Source: Planctomycetota bacterium
GTDB taxonomy: Bacteria; Planctomycetota; Planctomycetia; Gemmatales; Gemmataceae
Reading direction: 5' to 3'
Length of the DNA: 33,651 nucleotides
Assembly (NCBI GenBank): GCA_021325115.1
Contig: JAJPHU010000189.1
Coordinates: forward strand, 1-33,651
A program made the translations under genes and the position numbers. This document shows positions 24,065-31,852 of this stretch, in pieces. Position 1 is the stretch's first letter, and each line of letters begins with the position of its first letter. The notes below the pieces were generated by a model. The model saw nothing but the letters and a program-made list of their open reading frames with translations, did not search any database and had not been told where the DNA came from.

Positions 24065-26062
24065 ATGTCCGCAGGCACAACAGCGTATCTGGTGGTTCGT
24101 CGGGAAGATGGCTTCGGCGATGTCTTTCCGCTCATCGCGGGCCAGACGTACACTGTGGGCCGGGCCACCACCAATCGCATCGTGCTCAAGGACGACCTGT
24201 GTAGCCGCGAACACGCTGAGGTCAGCTACCACGGCGGCCGATGGCGCCTGCGCGATCTCAACAGCCTCAACGGCACTCGTGTCAATGGCGTCCGCCTCGA
24301 CGATGAATGGGAGCTGGCGCCGCAAGATGACATTTACCTGGGCCGCACGCATCTGCTGTTCGTGGAGGACATGGGGCAGCTGCCGGACCTGCCGCAGCAA
24401 AAAGGGCAGCCGCAATCCGAAGGCGTGGCCATCCGTAAACGCCTGGGCCAGACGCGCTTCTTGACGCCGCAGCCGGAATTGGTTGATGATGGCACCGTTG
24501 TCCCCGGACAGCGCCACGCCCTTAGCCGCGATCTGTCCTTGCTCTATCGGCTGGCCCTCGACATGGGTTCGGCCAGTACCTATGACGAGCTGTGCCGAAT
24601 TGTTCTGGACGCTCTATTGGAAGCCATTCCCGCCGAGGTCGGCGCCATTCTGTCGGTGGCTCGCGATGATCGCGACGGCCCGCCGGCCGGCGTCCGCGTC
24701 CCTTCTTCCGACATCGGCAAGCAGCTCCGCGGCATCGAGTTGGAAGTGACAGCTCATCGCCACCGCGACCCCAGCATCCACGACTACAAGCGTGTTTCTG
24801 AATACGTCAGCAATGAAGTGTTGGCCAGCCGCGAAGCCATACTTGCCGAAGATGTGGCCCGCGATCGCTACCTGCGCAGCCGCGAGAGTCTCAGCGATCT
24901 CGGCGCCACCAGCCTTATCTGCGCTCCCATCGTTTTCGGCGACCGCGTGCTGGGATTGATCCACCTGTACTGCACCAATCCCCACAAGGCGCTGGACGCT
25001 GAAGACCTGGAGTTTGCTGTCGCCGTGGCCAAGCAGCTGGGCGGCGTCATTCACCAGATGCAGCGGCAAGTGTCGCTCAGCGCCGAAAACCGCTCGCTGC
25101 GCGAACAGCTGCATGTCGAGAGCGAACTGATCGGCCAAAGCCCGGCAATGAAGGAGATCGAGCAACAGATCGCCCGTGTTGCCGGTACCAATGCCACTTG
25201 CCTGATTCGCGGAGAAAGCGGCTCCGGGAAGGAGTTGGTAGCCCGTGCCATTCATTATTCCAGTCAACGCAAGGATGGGCCGATCGTCTGCCTCAATTGT
25301 GCCGCCCTGACCGAGACACTCCTGGAGAGCGAGTTGTTCGGCCACGAAAAAGGCTCGTTCACGGGCGCTACCGAGAAGAAGATTGGCAAATTCGAGGCGG
25401 CCAATCACGGCACCATCTTCCTCGATGAAATCGGCGAGATGAATGTAGGCACCCAGGCCAAGCTTCTGCGCATTCTGGAAGGTCATCCGTTCGAGCGCGT
25501 CGGCGGCAGCGTGCCGATCCGCGTCGATGTGCGGGTGGTGGCGGCAACGAATCAGCCGTTGGAACAGGCTATTCAGGAAGGGCGTTTCCGCCGCGATCTG
25601 TTTTTCCGCCTGAACGTGGTCGAGATTCGCGTACCGCCCCTGCGCGAGCGCAAGAGCGATATTCCGCTTCTGGCCGAGCATTTCCTGCGGCGTTTCGTGC
25701 GCGAGACCGGCCGCAAGATCCGCGGCTTCACACCGGCGGCGCTGCGCAAGATGGAGGAGTACGACTGGCCCGGCAACGTCCGCGAACTGCGCAATGTCGT
25801 CGAGCGTGCCGTCGCTCTGGGCACAGGACCTTTCCTGGATGTCAATGACATCTGGTTATCCTCGTTGGAAATCCCTGCCGCTGCCGTGTCGGCAGCAAAT
25901 GCAACCACGTATCGGCCGTTGTCTCTGGAAGAAGTCGAGAAAGACCATATCCTCAAAACACTGAATTACACCGACTGGAACAAGAGCCAAGCTGCTCGCA
26001 TTCTCAACATCGAGCGCTCAACTCTGGATCGCAAGATCAACAGCTACGGATTGAAACGCTGA
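24065..26062 (+). CDS. FHA-GAF sigma-54-dependent transcriptional activator
   Basis: 665 residues. An FHA domain (about 8-95: [32 protein letters not shown]) reads phosphothreonine. A GAF domain follows (about 145-320). The AAA+ domain has Walker A GESGSGKE (383-390), Walker B D454/E455 (IFLDEIGEM), and the sigma-54-contacting loop as GSFTGA (430-435) instead of the usual GAFTGA. A Fis-type helix-turn-helix ([19 protein letters not shown]) ends the protein. It should remodel sigma-54 polymerase when its FHA/GAF part is signalled, presumably through a Ser/Thr kinase. There is no receiver domain. The ribosome site is weak. It is monocistronic by position; candidate targets in this window are at 2024 and 24007. 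Confidence 0.93.
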   Translation: MSAGTTAYLVVRREDGFGDVFPLIAGQTYTVGRATTNRIVLKDDLCSREHAEVSYHGGRWRLRDLNSLNGTRVNGVRLDDEWELAPQDDIYLGRTHLLFVEDMGQLPDLPQQKGQPQSEGVAIRKRLGQTRFLTPQPELVDDGTVVPGQRHALSRDLSLLYRLALDMGSASTYDELCRIVLDALLEAIPAEVGAILSVARDDRDGPPAGVRVPSSDIGKQLRGIELEVTAHRHRDPSIHDYKRVSEYVSNEVLASREAILAEDVARDRYLRSRESLSDLGATSLICAPIVFGDRVLGLIHLYCTNPHKALDAEDLEFAVAVAKQLGGVIHQMQRQVSLSAENRSLREQLHVESELIGQSPAMKEIEQQIARVAGTNATCLIRGESGSGKELVARAIHYSSQRKDGPIVCLNCAALTETLLESELFGHEKGSFTGATEKKIGKFEAANHGTIFLDEIGEMNVGTQAKLLRILEGHPFERVGGSVPIRVDVRVVAATNQPLEQAIQEGRFRRDLFFRLNVVEIRVPPLRERKSDIPLLAEHFLRRFVRETGRKIRGFTPAALRKMEEYDWPGNVRELRNVVERAVALGTGPFLDVNDIWLSSLEIPAAAVSAANATTYRPLSLEEVEKDHILKTLNYTDWNKSQAARILNIERSTLDRKINSYGLKR

Positions 26063-26225
26063 TCGGACCGCAGGCCTCAGGTAGACGAACAGCCGAGGCC
26101 AGCCGGCCGACTCCGCCCCATCGCCCGTCCCGGCCTACTTCCGAAGATGTGCCCAAGGCACACAAAAATAGCGGGGTGCCTCTCTGGATATTGGCGAGCG
26201 GGGTTGCGTCAGTCGCCGAGAAAGT

Positions 26226-26311
26226 TTTTCCATTCCCTCCCCCACCAGGGGAGAGGGAAAAGACCGCTCGCCCGTAAGCCTTTCTCTACGCCCAAATCAA
26301 GAGGGATACCC
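26226..26311 (+). repeat. Dispersed spacer repeat, copy 2
   Basis: It matches 41-125 along its length: TTTTCC, a C-rich/G-rich foldback (CCCTCCCC...GGGGAGAGGG), then GCCCGTAAGCC, TACGCCCAAATC, AAGAGGG and ACCC. A lone GGCGAGCGGGG arm sits just before it (26191-26201). The TTGACA box of the next gene follows 18 bases after its end. The remaining spacer from 26063 shows no gene. Confidence 0.65.
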
Positions 26312-26329
26312 AAAATAGCGTTGGTCTTC

Positions 26330-26358
26330 TTGACAGTTTCTTGCGTTTTTGTCATATT
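26330..26358 (+). promoter_or_regulatory. Promoter of the Met-rich protein gene
   Basis: TTGACA (26330-26335, perfect) and CATATT (26353-26358, 4 of 6) are spaced by 17 bases. Transcription would begin near 26365, giving a leader of about 128 bases before the GTG at 26493. Confidence 0.6.
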
Positions 26359-26492
26359 TGAGGAGAATGACATTACGGCTATGCTCGCGCCGTCACTGCG
26401 GCCTATCCGCAGATGGGATTCTGTTGCAATGGTTACAACCGTTGAGGCGATTCGAGCGGCCGAACCCCAACATCATTGAGGGGAGATCTCCC

Positions 26493-27071
26493 GTGTTGAA
26501 CTACACCCGTTGGTTGAAGGCCAGTTACCTCGCGGCATTAGCAACAGTCCTGGTTCTGTTGCTGTCCAAGCCGGAACCTGTTCGGGCGCAACGCACCCTC
26601 GCTTATGGCTTCTTACCGAGCGAGATGTCCATGGTAATGAGCAGAACCATGCTGGCTTCGATGGCGACTCCCATGTCGTCGTACATGAATGCCATGATGA
26701 TGCTCTCGCAAGCGGGCATTCCCGCCGGAATGGGCGTCGGCGGCATGGGCGGCATGATGGGTATGGGCATGGGCGGCGGTATGATGGGCATGGGCGGCGG
26801 TATGATGGGCATGATGGGTATGGGCGGCATGTCTATGATGGGCATGGGCATGAACGGCATGTCCATGATGGGCGGCGGCATGATGGGCATGGGCGGCGGT
26901 ATGATGGGCATGGGCGGCGGTATGATGGGCACTATGATGGGTGGCACGGGTATGGTAGGTATGGGCGGCATGATGGGCATGCCTATGGGCGGCATAGGTA
27001 TGGGTATGGGCGGCATGGGCGGTTTCGCCGGCAAAGGCTTCGGCGGATTCAACGGCAAAAAGCCGCTTTGA
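26493..27071 (+). CDS. Secreted methionine/glycine-repeat protein
   Basis: 192 residues; no known family recognised. A Sec signal peptide (RWLKASYLAALATVLVLLLS...) ends at VRAQ near residue 32. A short Met/Ser/Thr segment follows, then about 110 residues built almost only of Met and Gly in units such as MMGMGGG and GMGGM, and a basic tail, GFNGKKPL. At DNA level a 21-base unit recurs between 26779 and 26930. Exported Met-rich tracts can bind Cu(I) or act as oxidant sinks (known for some copper proteins), but this is inference. There are no Cys or His in the repeat. The start is GTG with GAGGGGAG seven bases upstream; earlier in-frame ATGs would overlap the promoter. Confidence 0.75.
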   Translation: MLNYTRWLKASYLAALATVLVLLLSKPEPVRAQRTLAYGFLPSEMSMVMSRTMLASMATPMSSYMNAMMMLSQAGIPAGMGVGGMGGMMGMGMGGGMMGMGGGMMGMMGMGGMSMMGMGMNGMSMMGGGMMGMGGGMMGMGGGMMGTMMGGTGMVGMGGMMGMPMGGIGMGMGGMGGFAGKGFGGFNGKKPL

Positions 27072-27117
27072 TTCACAACTCGATTCAACGGCAAAAAGCC
27101 GCTTTGATTCACAACTC
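27046..27117 (+). repeat. Perfect 36-base tandem duplication across a stop codon
   Basis: 27046-27081 and 27082-27117 are identical. The unit holds the last codons and TGA of the Met-rich gene plus ten bases of trailer, and contains a small hairpin, CGGC-AAAAA-GCCG. Because 36 is a multiple of three, the second copy keeps frame but lies after the stop. Confidence 0.9.
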
Positions 27118-27125
27118 ACTGCGCC

Positions 27126-27172
27126 GATTTATCGTTTCGTGTAAGGGCGTTCCTTACGCGAAACGATAAATC
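27126..27172. repeat. GATTTATCG palindrome, copy 2
   Basis: Arms of 21 bases (27126-27146, 27152-27172) pair with one T/G difference around a five-base loop. The outer 14 bases, GATTTATCGTTTCG, are identical to copy 1 at 22722, while the inner part differs. It may terminate the Met-rich transcript, 54 bases after its stop. Confidence 0.8.
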
Positions 27173-27182
27173 AGGTCTCGCC

Positions 27183-27211
27183 TTGACAGGTTTTGTTTCT
27201 TGTGCGACTTT
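27183..27211 (+). promoter_or_regulatory. Weak promoter candidate for the glycosyltransferase
   Basis: A perfect TTGACA (27183-27188) has only GACTTT at 17 bases. The -35 context (CTTGACAG then T-rich) resembles the promoter at 26330. Confidence 0.3.
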
Positions 27212-27253
27212 CTTTGACCGTCCTTATCGTCTGGACCCTCAGGAGGGCCAATC

Positions 27254-29461
27254 ATGGACGGTCGATCCTCTTTGCTTGCGGTCCCCTCGGCCTCTTTTCC
27301 CGCTGTCTCTCGCAATTTCTCGCCCTCAGCGTCCGAGCCGTGCTGGCGTCTCTCTCTGGTATTGCCGGCCTACAACGAGGAAGCCGGCATCCAGCAGGCC
27401 ATTGAAGAAGCGTGCCAGGCGCTGGAGGAATTAACCACTGCCTATGAGATCCTGGTTGTAGATGACGGCAGCGGTGACGGCACCGCCGACCTTGTCGCCG
27501 AGTTGGCGGCGGAGCGGCCACACGTGCGTCTGTTGCGGCACGAGAGCAATCGCGGCTACGGTGCTGCTCTACGCACCGGCTTCGCTGCCGCGCGTTTTGA
27601 GCGTGTTGCTTTCACCGACGCCGATTGTCAATTTCACCTCGCCGACCTGGGCCGGCTATTGCCGCTGTCCGATCGCTATTCCCTGGTGGTCGGTTGGCGG
27701 CAGCATCGGCAAGATCCCTGGCGGCGCCGCTTTCTCTCGCGCGGCTACAACATGCTGACCAGCGCTCTCTTGGGCACGCGCGTCCGCGATTGCGATTGTG
27801 CGTTGAAAGTGTTTCAGCGCGAGGTGTTGCCGAAGCTCTTGCCGGAGACGAACACGTTTTTCGTCAACGCCGAGATGCTAACCAAAGCTCGTCAGCGTGG
27901 TCTGGAAGTGGCCGAAGTCAGCGTACGTCATCGTCCCCGTCTGCGTGGCCAGAGTAAGGTATCGCTACGAGAGGTGCCCCGCACGTTGGCGACGCTGCTG
28001 CCGTTTTGGTGGTCGCACGTGCTGTTTCCGACCGGGCGAGCGGGGCATGGGAACGCCCCGGTGCGGGCGCACCGGGACATTTCCACGCCCTGTTCGCCGA
28101 TCGTTTTTGGAATTCTCCTCTTGCTCGCCGCGACGCTGTTCTTTCTCCGCTTGCGTGCGCCGCTGCTGGAGCCGCAGGAGCCGCGCTATGCCGAAATTCC
28201 CCGGCAGATGTTCCGCTTAGGCCACCTGCTGGTGCCGGTGCTGCACGGCGAACCCTATCTCGACAAGCCGCCACTGTTGTACTGGCTGGTCATGGGCAGC
28301 TATGCCGTGTTCGGCGTCCACGACTGGGCGGCGCGTCTGGTGCCGGGCCTGGCCGGCGTCTTGACGGTGCTCTTGACCTATTGGTGGGGCCGCCGCGTTG
28401 TCGGCGAACGGGCCGGCCTGTGCGGAGCGCTGGTGCTGTGTTTGTCGGCCGGCTTCGTCTACCGCCAGCGCATGCTCAACATGGACAGCCTGTTGTGCCT
28501 GTGGGTGACGGCGGCCCTGGCCTCGGCGCATGCGGCCCTGACCCCCCTCGTGTCTTTCCCCAATTCGGGAGGAGACACGAAGGGGGTGCGCCAAGGGTGG
28601 TGGTTCTTATCGGCAACGGCCTGCGGCCTGGGACTGTTGACCAAAGGCCCGGTGGCACTGGTGTTGATTGCGATGCCGCTTGTCCTTTATACGTTCCTGG
28701 AGCCGCGCTGTGCCCGGCCCTGTTGGCGCGATTGGACGCTTTTCGTCCTGTTGGCCGCGGCCTTGGCCGCGCCGTGGTACGTCGCTGTAATGATGCAGGT
28801 GCCGGACTTCGCTTACACGTTCTTCTGGCGACACCACGTCGAGCGCTTTCTCAGGCCGTTCGATCACCAGAAACCGGCCTGGTTCTATCTGCCCGGACTG
28901 CTGGCCGGCATGTTGCCGTGGACGCTGCTGTTGCCCGGCTTTCTGCGCTTCCTCAGCCGGCGCTCGCTGCATGCGGCGCGGCGCCGCCCGCCGGCCCTGG
29001 GCTTTTTCCTCTTGTCATCTCTTCTATGTCTTGTTTTCTTCTCGGCTTCCGGTTGCAAGCGTCCGGCCTACATCTTGCCGGCCATGCCGCCCTTGGCCCT
29101 GGCGCTGGGCTGCTATCTGAACCTGCTTGTGCCGCGCCCCCGCCGTCAAACGGACACGGGAATACGCTTGCTGTGGCAATGGCGCTCGCGCCTGGCTGGC
29201 CTGGCTACTCTGCTGGTGCTGATACTGGCCCTCGCCATCCTCACCTTGGTCGGCTTCAAGCACCTGCTCTCCCCCAGCACCGTGTGGATCCTGGTCTTGC
29301 TGGCTGCTTGCAGCTTTGCCCTCCTCTGCACGCGCCGCCTCTCCTGGGGCGTCTGCGCCGCCGTCACCTTCGTCGTGCTGACCCTCGGCGTCTATTACTT
29401 GCAGCCCGCGTACAATCGCCAGTTCGCCCGGCATCATCTCACTAGGGCAGATGGATGGTAG
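27254..29461 (+). CDS. Fused GT2 glycosyltransferase and ArnT-like (GT83/PMT) membrane glycosyltransferase
   Basis: 735 residues. Residues about 30-255 are a GT-A fold family 2 enzyme of the DPM1/polyprenyl-phosphate sugar type: LVLPAYNEE, VVDDGSGDGT, the DxD motif in FTDADCQF, and RHRPRLRGQSKVS. After a linker encoded by a palindrome, residues about 272-735 form a multi-pass ArnT-like transferase with EPQEPRYAEIPRQM (catalytic acidic region), YLDKPPLLYWL, GLLTKGPVAL and about twelve helices. One chain could therefore charge a lipid carrier with sugar in the cytoplasm and transfer it outside the membrane, onto lipid A, glycan or protein. AGGAGGG precedes the ATG at 27254. The 3' end overlaps the convergent regulator by 20 bases. 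Confidence 0.88.
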   Translation: MDGRSSLLAVPSASFPAVSRNFSPSASEPCWRLSLVLPAYNEEAGIQQAIEEACQALEELTTAYEILVVDDGSGDGTADLVAELAAERPHVRLLRHESNRGYGAALRTGFAAARFERVAFTDADCQFHLADLGRLLPLSDRYSLVVGWRQHRQDPWRRRFLSRGYNMLTSALLGTRVRDCDCALKVFQREVLPKLLPETNTFFVNAEMLTKARQRGLEVAEVSVRHRPRLRGQSKVSLREVPRTLATLLPFWWSHVLFPTGRAGHGNAPVRAHRDISTPCSPIVFGILLLLAATLFFLRLRAPLLEPQEPRYAEIPRQMFRLGHLLVPVLHGEPYLDKPPLLYWLVMGSYAVFGVHDWAARLVPGLAGVLTVLLTYWWGRRVVGERAGLCGALVLCLSAGFVYRQRMLNMDSLLCLWVTAALASAHAALTPLVSFPNSGGDTKGVRQGWWFLSATACGLGLLTKGPVALVLIAMPLVLYTFLEPRCARPCWRDWTLFVLLAAALAAPWYVAVMMQVPDFAYTFFWRHHVERFLRPFDHQKPAWFYLPGLLAGMLPWTLLLPGFLRFLSRRSLHAARRRPPALGFFLLSSLLCLVFFSASGCKRPAYILPAMPPLALALGCYLNLLVPRPRRQTDTGIRLLWQWRSRLAGLATLLVLILALAILTLVGFKHLLSPSTVWILVLLAACSFALLCTRRLSWGVCAAVTFVVLTLGVYYLQPAYNRQFARHHLTRADGW
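28035..28098. repeat. Family A palindrome in frame between the two glycosyltransferase domains
   Basis: Arms of 30 bases (28035-28064, 28069-28098) pair at 24 positions around GGGC. All six differences are transitions. The arm begins GGCGAGCGGGGCATGGGAAC, the same text type as 4898 and 10588. It encodes the linker GRAGHGNAPVRAHRDISTPC between the GT2 and ArnT-like parts. Confidence 0.7.
28541..28587. repeat. Second palindrome inside the glycosyltransferase gene
   Basis: ACCCCCCTCGTGTCT (28541-28555) pairs with 28573-28587 at 14 of 15 positions, and the loop adds TCCC/GGGA. It encodes PLVSFPNSGGDTKGVRQ in a loop between membrane helices, where relatives usually have a short basic turn (from memory of the family, not aligned). 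Confidence 0.6.
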
Positions 29462-30617
29462 ATTGCGCCTGGCGCCGAAAATGGCCAGGGGTCTGGCCGG
29501 TAGCACGTTTGAAAACGACGCTCAGGTACTCGGCGTGTTGGTACCCCGTCAGCGCAGCGATGCGGTCCAGCGGCAGATGGGTCTCGACCAATAATTGCTG
29601 GACGCGCCGCAGCTGCACGGCGCGAATTTCGGCTTGGGGCGAATGCCCCAGGTATTTGCGGAATTTGCGCTCCAGAACGGTCCGCGACTGCGGCGTCTGT
29701 TCCAGCACGTCCCGCACGCTTATCCCCCGACAGGCCTGTTCCCGGATGTAGCGGACGGCGGCCGTGAAATCGGGATCGTCGATGGCCAGCACATCGGTCG
29801 ATTGGCGGGTGGCCACGCCCAAGGGCGGAATGAGCCATTGCTGTCGCGGCGGCCGGCCGCCAGCCATCAGACGATCCAGCAGGGCAGCAGCTTCATAGCC
29901 GATGCGCTCGGAATTGGGGACCACACTGGACAACGGCGGATTGCACAGCTCACACAAGAGCGCATCATTATCTACACCGATCACGGCCACCTCTTCCGGC
30001 ACGGCCAAGTTGGTTTGCTGGCAAGCGTCCACGACCTTCCGGCCCAACCCATCATTGCAGGCCAGAATGCCCACCGGCTTGGGCAACGACCGAAGCCAGC
30101 GCTCGATGTCCTCCTGCTCGCGCTCCCAGACGCGCGAGTGCCGAATGCCCCACGCCAATTCGTAAGCCCCGCAGAAGGTTTCTGTGCTGCCCAGAGCAGA
30201 GCGAAAGCCTTTGCAGCGCTGTTGCGACCATTGGAGGTCTGTAAAACCGCAAAAAGCAAAATAACGAAAACAGCGCTGGCGCAGGTGCTCGGCCGCCAGC
30301 CGCCCAATGGTGGGATCGTCGGAGCGAATCAGCGGCAGCCACGGATTGGGGTAGAAATCGTTCAGATTGACCAGGGGCACTTTCAGCTTGCGCAAGTGTT
30401 TGAGCAAGGGAGGTGGGAGGCGAAAACGACAGATGATGCCGTCGCCCCGCCAATTCAGGAGCCAGCGCGGCAACGCCCCGTCCAGCCCGCTGTACTCAAA
30501 GACAAAAAGCGACCACGGTCGATGTGCTTGCAGATAGCGAGCGATGCCGCTCAAGATGTGCCGGGCATGAACAGTGGCGGTCTCAATCAGCAACACTACA
30601 TGTGGGTATTGAGCCAT
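29442..30617 (-). CDS. XylR-like AraC-family transcriptional regulator
   Basis: 391 residues. The first about 275 form a periplasmic-binding/LacI-type sugar-binding fold: VVLLIETATVHARHILSGIARY, GDGIICR, ILACNDGLGRKV, VAVIGVDND, PPLSSVVPN. The last about 100 are an AraC-type double helix-turn-helix (LQRVQQLLVETHLPLDRIAALTGYQ-like, then EYLSVVFKRATGQTPGHFR). This is the architecture of E. coli XylR, which binds xylose; the ligand here is unknown. No sugar-use genes are adjacent, so it may control the divergent DUF1559 unit or distant genes. The start at 30617 is preceded by GAGGAGGC. A palindromic operator overlaps its own promoter. Confidence 0.9.
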   Translation of the reverse strand: MAQYPHVVLLIETATVHARHILSGIARYLQAHRPWSLFVFEYSGLDGALPRWLLNWRGDGIICRFRLPPPLLKHLRKLKVPLVNLNDFYPNPWLPLIRSDDPTIGRLAAEHLRQRCFRYFAFCGFTDLQWSQQRCKGFRSALGSTETFCGAYELAWGIRHSRVWEREQEDIERWLRSLPKPVGILACNDGLGRKVVDACQQTNLAVPEEVAVIGVDNDALLCELCNPPLSSVVPNSERIGYEAAALLDRLMAGGRPPRQQWLIPPLGVATRQSTDVLAIDDPDFTAAVRYIREQACRGISVRDVLEQTPQSRTVLERKFRKYLGHSPQAEIRAVQLRRVQQLLVETHLPLDRIAALTGYQHAEYLSVVFKRATGQTPGHFRRQAQSTIHLP

Positions 30618-30635
30618 GACTGCCTCCTCGTATCT

Positions 30636-30664
30636 ATTGTCCCCATTTGGACAAAGGATCTCAA
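30636..30664 (-). promoter_or_regulatory. Promoter with overlapping operator for the XylR-like gene
   Basis: On the minus strand TTGAGA (30664-30659) and GACAAT (30641-30636) are spaced by 17 bases. The perfect inverted repeat TTGTCC-CCATTT-GGACAA (30637-30654) covers the spacer and -10 box, a typical place for autoregulation. ATCTCAA occurs twice nearby (30658 and 30681), and the rest of the 252-base divergent region is AT-rich. Confidence 0.5.
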
Positions 30665-30795
30665 GGAAAAATACGCTAGATCTCAATGGACTCCGGATGC
30701 CCCGGCGAGTACCATTTATTAAAATTTCACAAATAAATAGCAAGCGAAAAATAACGAGTACTACTCTCTCACAACCTCAAGGGTGATTTGTGGGG

Positions 30796-30842
30796 CAGCG
30801 GCTGTACCGTATCGGGACGGTATACCGCTGATCCCTCATAAT
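30796..30842 (+). promoter_or_regulatory. Inverted repeat and -10-like box before the DUF1559 gene
   Basis: CAGCGG...TACCGT-ATCGGG-ACGGTA...CCGCTG (30796-30830) is a two-part dyad, followed by CATAAT (30837-30842). There is no good -35 box, so an activator may be needed. The leader to ATG 30870 would be about 20 bases. Confidence 0.4.
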
Positions 30843-30869
30843 CCGAGTTTTCCTTTCGAGGAGCCAGCT

Positions 30870-31838
30870 ATGCAAGCGGTCTACCTGTTTCGGCGAGTGC
30901 GCGCCTTCACCTTGATCGAACTATTAGTAGTGATTGCGATAATCGCAATCCTTATCGGGCTGCTCTTGCCTGCGGTTCAGAAGGTCCGCGAAGCCGCCAA
31001 TCGGATGCAGTGCCAGAACAACCTCAAACAGATCTCTCTGGCGACCATCAACGCCGCCGATACTCATCAGGGACTTCTCCCCCCTAGCTTCGGGATCTAC
31101 CCCGTACCCGTCCCGGCGCCCAATAACGGCGATGCCGATCTGTTGGTCCACATCCTGCCTTTTATCGAGCAACAGAACTTGTACAACCTCAGTCTCGAGC
31201 CTGATGACTTTGCTGCCGGCAACCATGGCTTTAATGGAAATAATCCTACCTATGCGGAATGGGGACAGGCGGGCTATTACAACTCCACCATCAAGACTTA
31301 TCAGTGCCCTTCGGACCCCACCCTTAGTATGGGATGGGCTCCCAGCCAACTCATGACCAGTGTCGGCATCAACGGCCAAGTTTTCCGGCTCTATGCCCCA
31401 CCCTGGAATGGGGTCCCTGCGATGAGGTACCCAGCTTCGATCGCCGACGGCACTTCTCAGACCATTTTCTTCACCGAGAAAGAAGCCGTCTCCTACGGCG
31501 GCACGGAATGGGCGCCGACCAATAACGTCAACATCTTTCGGGACTGGGGGCCTTTGATTGCCAGCACGGATAACGGTGCTCAGACAGCCTATACTGGCGT
31601 GGCCGCTATCTTCCAGGTCACGCCGCCCATGGGATGCAACGTAGGCGACCGCTGGCCGAATAACGGTGCCACCGGCGGCTGCGGCCACGGCAATGTGGCT
31701 AGCTCGCCGCACGTCGGCGGTATCAACGCCGCCTTGGGCGATGGCAGTGTCCGCTTCGTGGCACAAGGTACAAGTCCGTGGACTTGGTGGTACGCGCTGA
31801 CGCCGGCCGGCGGTGAAGTGCTGGGGTCGGATTGGTGA
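30870..31838 (+). CDS. DUF1559 protein with prepilin-type N-terminus
   Basis: 322 residues. The N-terminus [19 protein letters not shown] is a type III (prepilin) signal and methylation site, so it is probably processed by a prepilin peptidase and held in the membrane or a pseudopilus-like fibre. The DUF1559 domain fills the rest ([41 protein letters not shown]). The C-terminal H-x9-DG mark is present ([14 protein letters not shown]). This family is strongly expanded in Planctomycetota; its function is unknown. GAGGAG lies six bases before ATG 30870. The small lipoprotein follows after 14 bases, so they share a transcript. Confidence 0.93.
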   Translation: MQAVYLFRRVRAFTLIELLVVIAIIAILIGLLLPAVQKVREAANRMQCQNNLKQISLATINAADTHQGLLPPSFGIYPVPVPAPNNGDADLLVHILPFIEQQNLYNLSLEPDDFAAGNHGFNGNNPTYAEWGQAGYYNSTIKTYQCPSDPTLSMGWAPSQLMTSVGINGQVFRLYAPPWNGVPAMRYPASIADGTSQTIFFTEKEAVSYGGTEWAPTNNVNIFRDWGPLIASTDNGAQTAYTGVAAIFQVTPPMGCNVGDRWPNNGATGGCGHGNVASSPHVGGINAALGDGSVRFVAQGTSPWTWWYALTPAGGEVLGSDW

Positions 31839-31852
31839 GAGGAGAATTTGTC

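Noticed and set aside
24614..25681. 355-codon open frame opposite the sigma-54 activator
   Set aside because: Shadow of a gene whose Walker and GSFTGA motifs are intact on the plus strand.
26603..27112. Pro/Ile/Met-rich and His/Ala-rich open frames opposite the Met/Gly repeat
   Set aside because: Any frame through a 21-base repeat without stops stays open. Only the plus frame has a promoter, ribosome site and signal peptide.
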